Shown here piece after piece: positions 6,349-6,971 of a stretch of 6,971 nt of DNA. Source of the stretch: an uncultured Clostridia bacterium (lineage in GTDB: Bacteria > Bacillota > Clostridia > Christensenellales > Aristaeellaceae); NCBI GenBank assembly GCA_946410395.1, contig CAMKAE010000118.1, positions 1 through 6,971 of the forward strand. Direction: 5' to 3'. The notes under the pieces were generated by a model that saw only the letters and a list, made by a program, of their open reading frames with translations, was not told the DNA's origin and searched no databases. The position numbers and the translations under genes were made by a program. How positions within the stretch are numbered: position 1 is the first letter of the stretch; the number at the start of each line of letters is the position of its first letter.

Positions 6349-6412
6349 CAGTCAATTGTCCTTATTCTCTGAAAAAGTCCCACGGCCCGGGAAGAACCGT
6401 GGGACAGTCAAT
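6349..6412. repeat. 8-bp direct repeat flanking the pgk-tpiA hairpin
   Basis: The octamer cagtcaat occurs at 6349-6356 and again at 6405-6412, on either side of the terminator hairpin and 48 nt apart. It is short enough to be chance, but its symmetrical placement is noted. The minus-strand reading ATTGACTG contains a TTGAC -35-like core, yet no matching -10 lies 16-18 nt downstream of either copy. Confidence 0.4.
6372..6405 (-). terminator. Intrinsic terminator or attenuator between pgk and tpiA
   Basis: On the minus strand a perfect 9-bp stem (GTCCCACGG at 6397-6405, CCGTGGGAC at 6377-6385) with an 11-nt loop is followed at once by TTTTTC. It begins 14 nt after the pgk stop and lies about 45 nt before the tpiA ATG. 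The plus strand has no T-tract beyond the stem, so it acts only on minus-strand transcripts. Since no tpiA promoter is evident, it may be a partial terminator that lowers tpiA and udk output relative to pgk. Confidence 0.88.
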
Positions 6413-6419
6413 CCGGAAA

Positions 6420-6971
6420 TCAGGCCTCGTCCAGGCAGGCAACGCCGGGCAGGACCTTGCCCTCGAGGTACTCCAGGGAGGCGCCGCCGCCGGTGGAGAT
6501 GTGGGTCATCTTGTCGGCCAGGCCCATCTGCTCAACGGCCGCCGCGCTGTCGCCACCGCCGATGATGGTCACGGCTTCGCTGTCCGCCATGGCCTGCGCC
6601 ACAGCCAGGGTGCCCTTGGCCAGGGTGGGGTTCTCAAACACACCCATGGGGCCGTTCCAGACCACGGTCTTGGCAGCCTTCACGGCGTTGCCGAAGAGCT
6701 CGGCGGTCTTCGGGCCGATGTCGCAGCCCTCCAGGTCGGCCGGGATCTTGTCCGCGTCCACCACGCAGGTGTCGATGGGGGCGTCGATGGGATCCGGGAA
6801 GGCCTTGACGCACACGGTGTCAACCGGCAGCAGGAGCTTGACGCCCTTGGCCTCGGCCTTGGCCATCATGTCCTTGCAGTAGTCGATCTTGGTCTCGTCC
6901 AGCAGGCTGTTGCCCACCTCATAGCCCTTGGCCTTGAGGAAGGTGAAGGCCATGCCGCCGCCGATGATCAG
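6420..6971 (-). CDS. pgk: Phosphoglycerate kinase, C-terminal part (N-terminus outside window)
   Basis: The last 183 residues of phosphoglycerate kinase, which transfers phosphate from 1,3-bisphosphoglycerate to ADP in glycolysis. The full enzyme is about 395-415 residues, so roughly the first 215 lie beyond the right edge. The frame is open to the edge and the fragment begins LIIGGGMAFTF, so the ATG at 6953 is an internal methionine and not a start. Nucleotide-domain motifs are visible in order: GGGMAFTF (fragment residues 4-11), VVWNGPMGVFE (103-113), TIIGGGDSAAAV (135-146) and the C-terminal HISTGGGASLEYLEGK (157-172), which closes the ATP site. The C-terminus is normal. A strong hairpin terminator follows, then tpiA. 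No disruption is seen in the visible part. Confidence 0.97.
   Translation of the reverse strand: MIIGGGMAFTFLKAKGYEVGNSLLDETKIDYCKDMMAKAEAKGVKLLLPVDTVCVKAFPDPIDAPIDTCVVDADKIPADLEGCDIGPKTAELFGNAVKAAKTVVWNGPMGVFENPTLAKGTLAVAQAMADSEAVTIIGGGDSAAAVEQMGLADKMTHISTGGGASLEYLEGKVLPGVACLDEA

Noticed and set aside
6328..6371. TTGACT as a -35 element for tpiA
   Set aside because: A -10 placed 17 nt downstream would fall on the tpiA ribosome binding site and no TATAAT-like hexamer is there.
1..6971. Search for mobile elements, CRISPR arrays, tRNA/rRNA genes, riboswitches and defence genes
   Set aside because: No spaced direct repeats, transposase or integrase motifs, cloverleaf-like sequences or defence-type domains were seen; almost all of the window is taken up by intact housekeeping genes.

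Overview
The window is GC-rich, and every gene in it lies on the minus strand. Read in the direction of transcription (right to left) the order is pgk (3' part) - tpiA - udk - cysS - a small helix-hairpin-helix (ComEA-like) protein - dnaX - an FGGY-family sugar kinase (5' part). Strong AGGAGG-type ribosome binding sites, a Gram-positive type tau subunit and the style of the pgk, tpiA and FGGY proteins suggest a high-GC Clostridia-like Firmicute, perhaps gut-associated. That assignment is an inference from protein style, not a database match.

Right part (about 5575-6971): the end of phosphoglycerate kinase and a complete triosephosphate isomerase, two glycolytic enzymes. A well-formed intrinsic terminator or attenuator separates them. 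An AT-rich spacer made of 7-bp repeats follows tpiA, and then comes a uridine kinase with its own weaker terminator.

Middle and left part (1 to about 4776): a near-consensus promoter (TTGCCA, 17-nt spacer, TATAAT with TGn extension) drives cysS from a leader of about 43 nt. That leader carries a small hairpin next to the Shine-Dalgarno site. cysS overlaps the ComEA-like gene by 4 nt (ATGA), dnaX follows after 28 nt, and the sugar kinase starts 25 nt after dnaX. This looks like one polycistronic unit joining cysteinyl-tRNA charging, a secreted or membrane-anchored DNA-binding HhH protein, the DNA polymerase III clamp-loader subunit and a carbohydrate kinase.

The window is mostly core housekeeping. 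I see no mobile element, CRISPR array, RNA gene, toxin-antitoxin pair or defence system, and nothing that makes a convincing undescribed system. The points worth a second look are modest: the gene neighbourhood of dnaX, the minimal ComEA-like protein, a possible frameshift site in dnaX, the cysS leader, the 7-bp repeat spacer, and the terminator between pgk and tpiA with its flanking 8-bp repeats.
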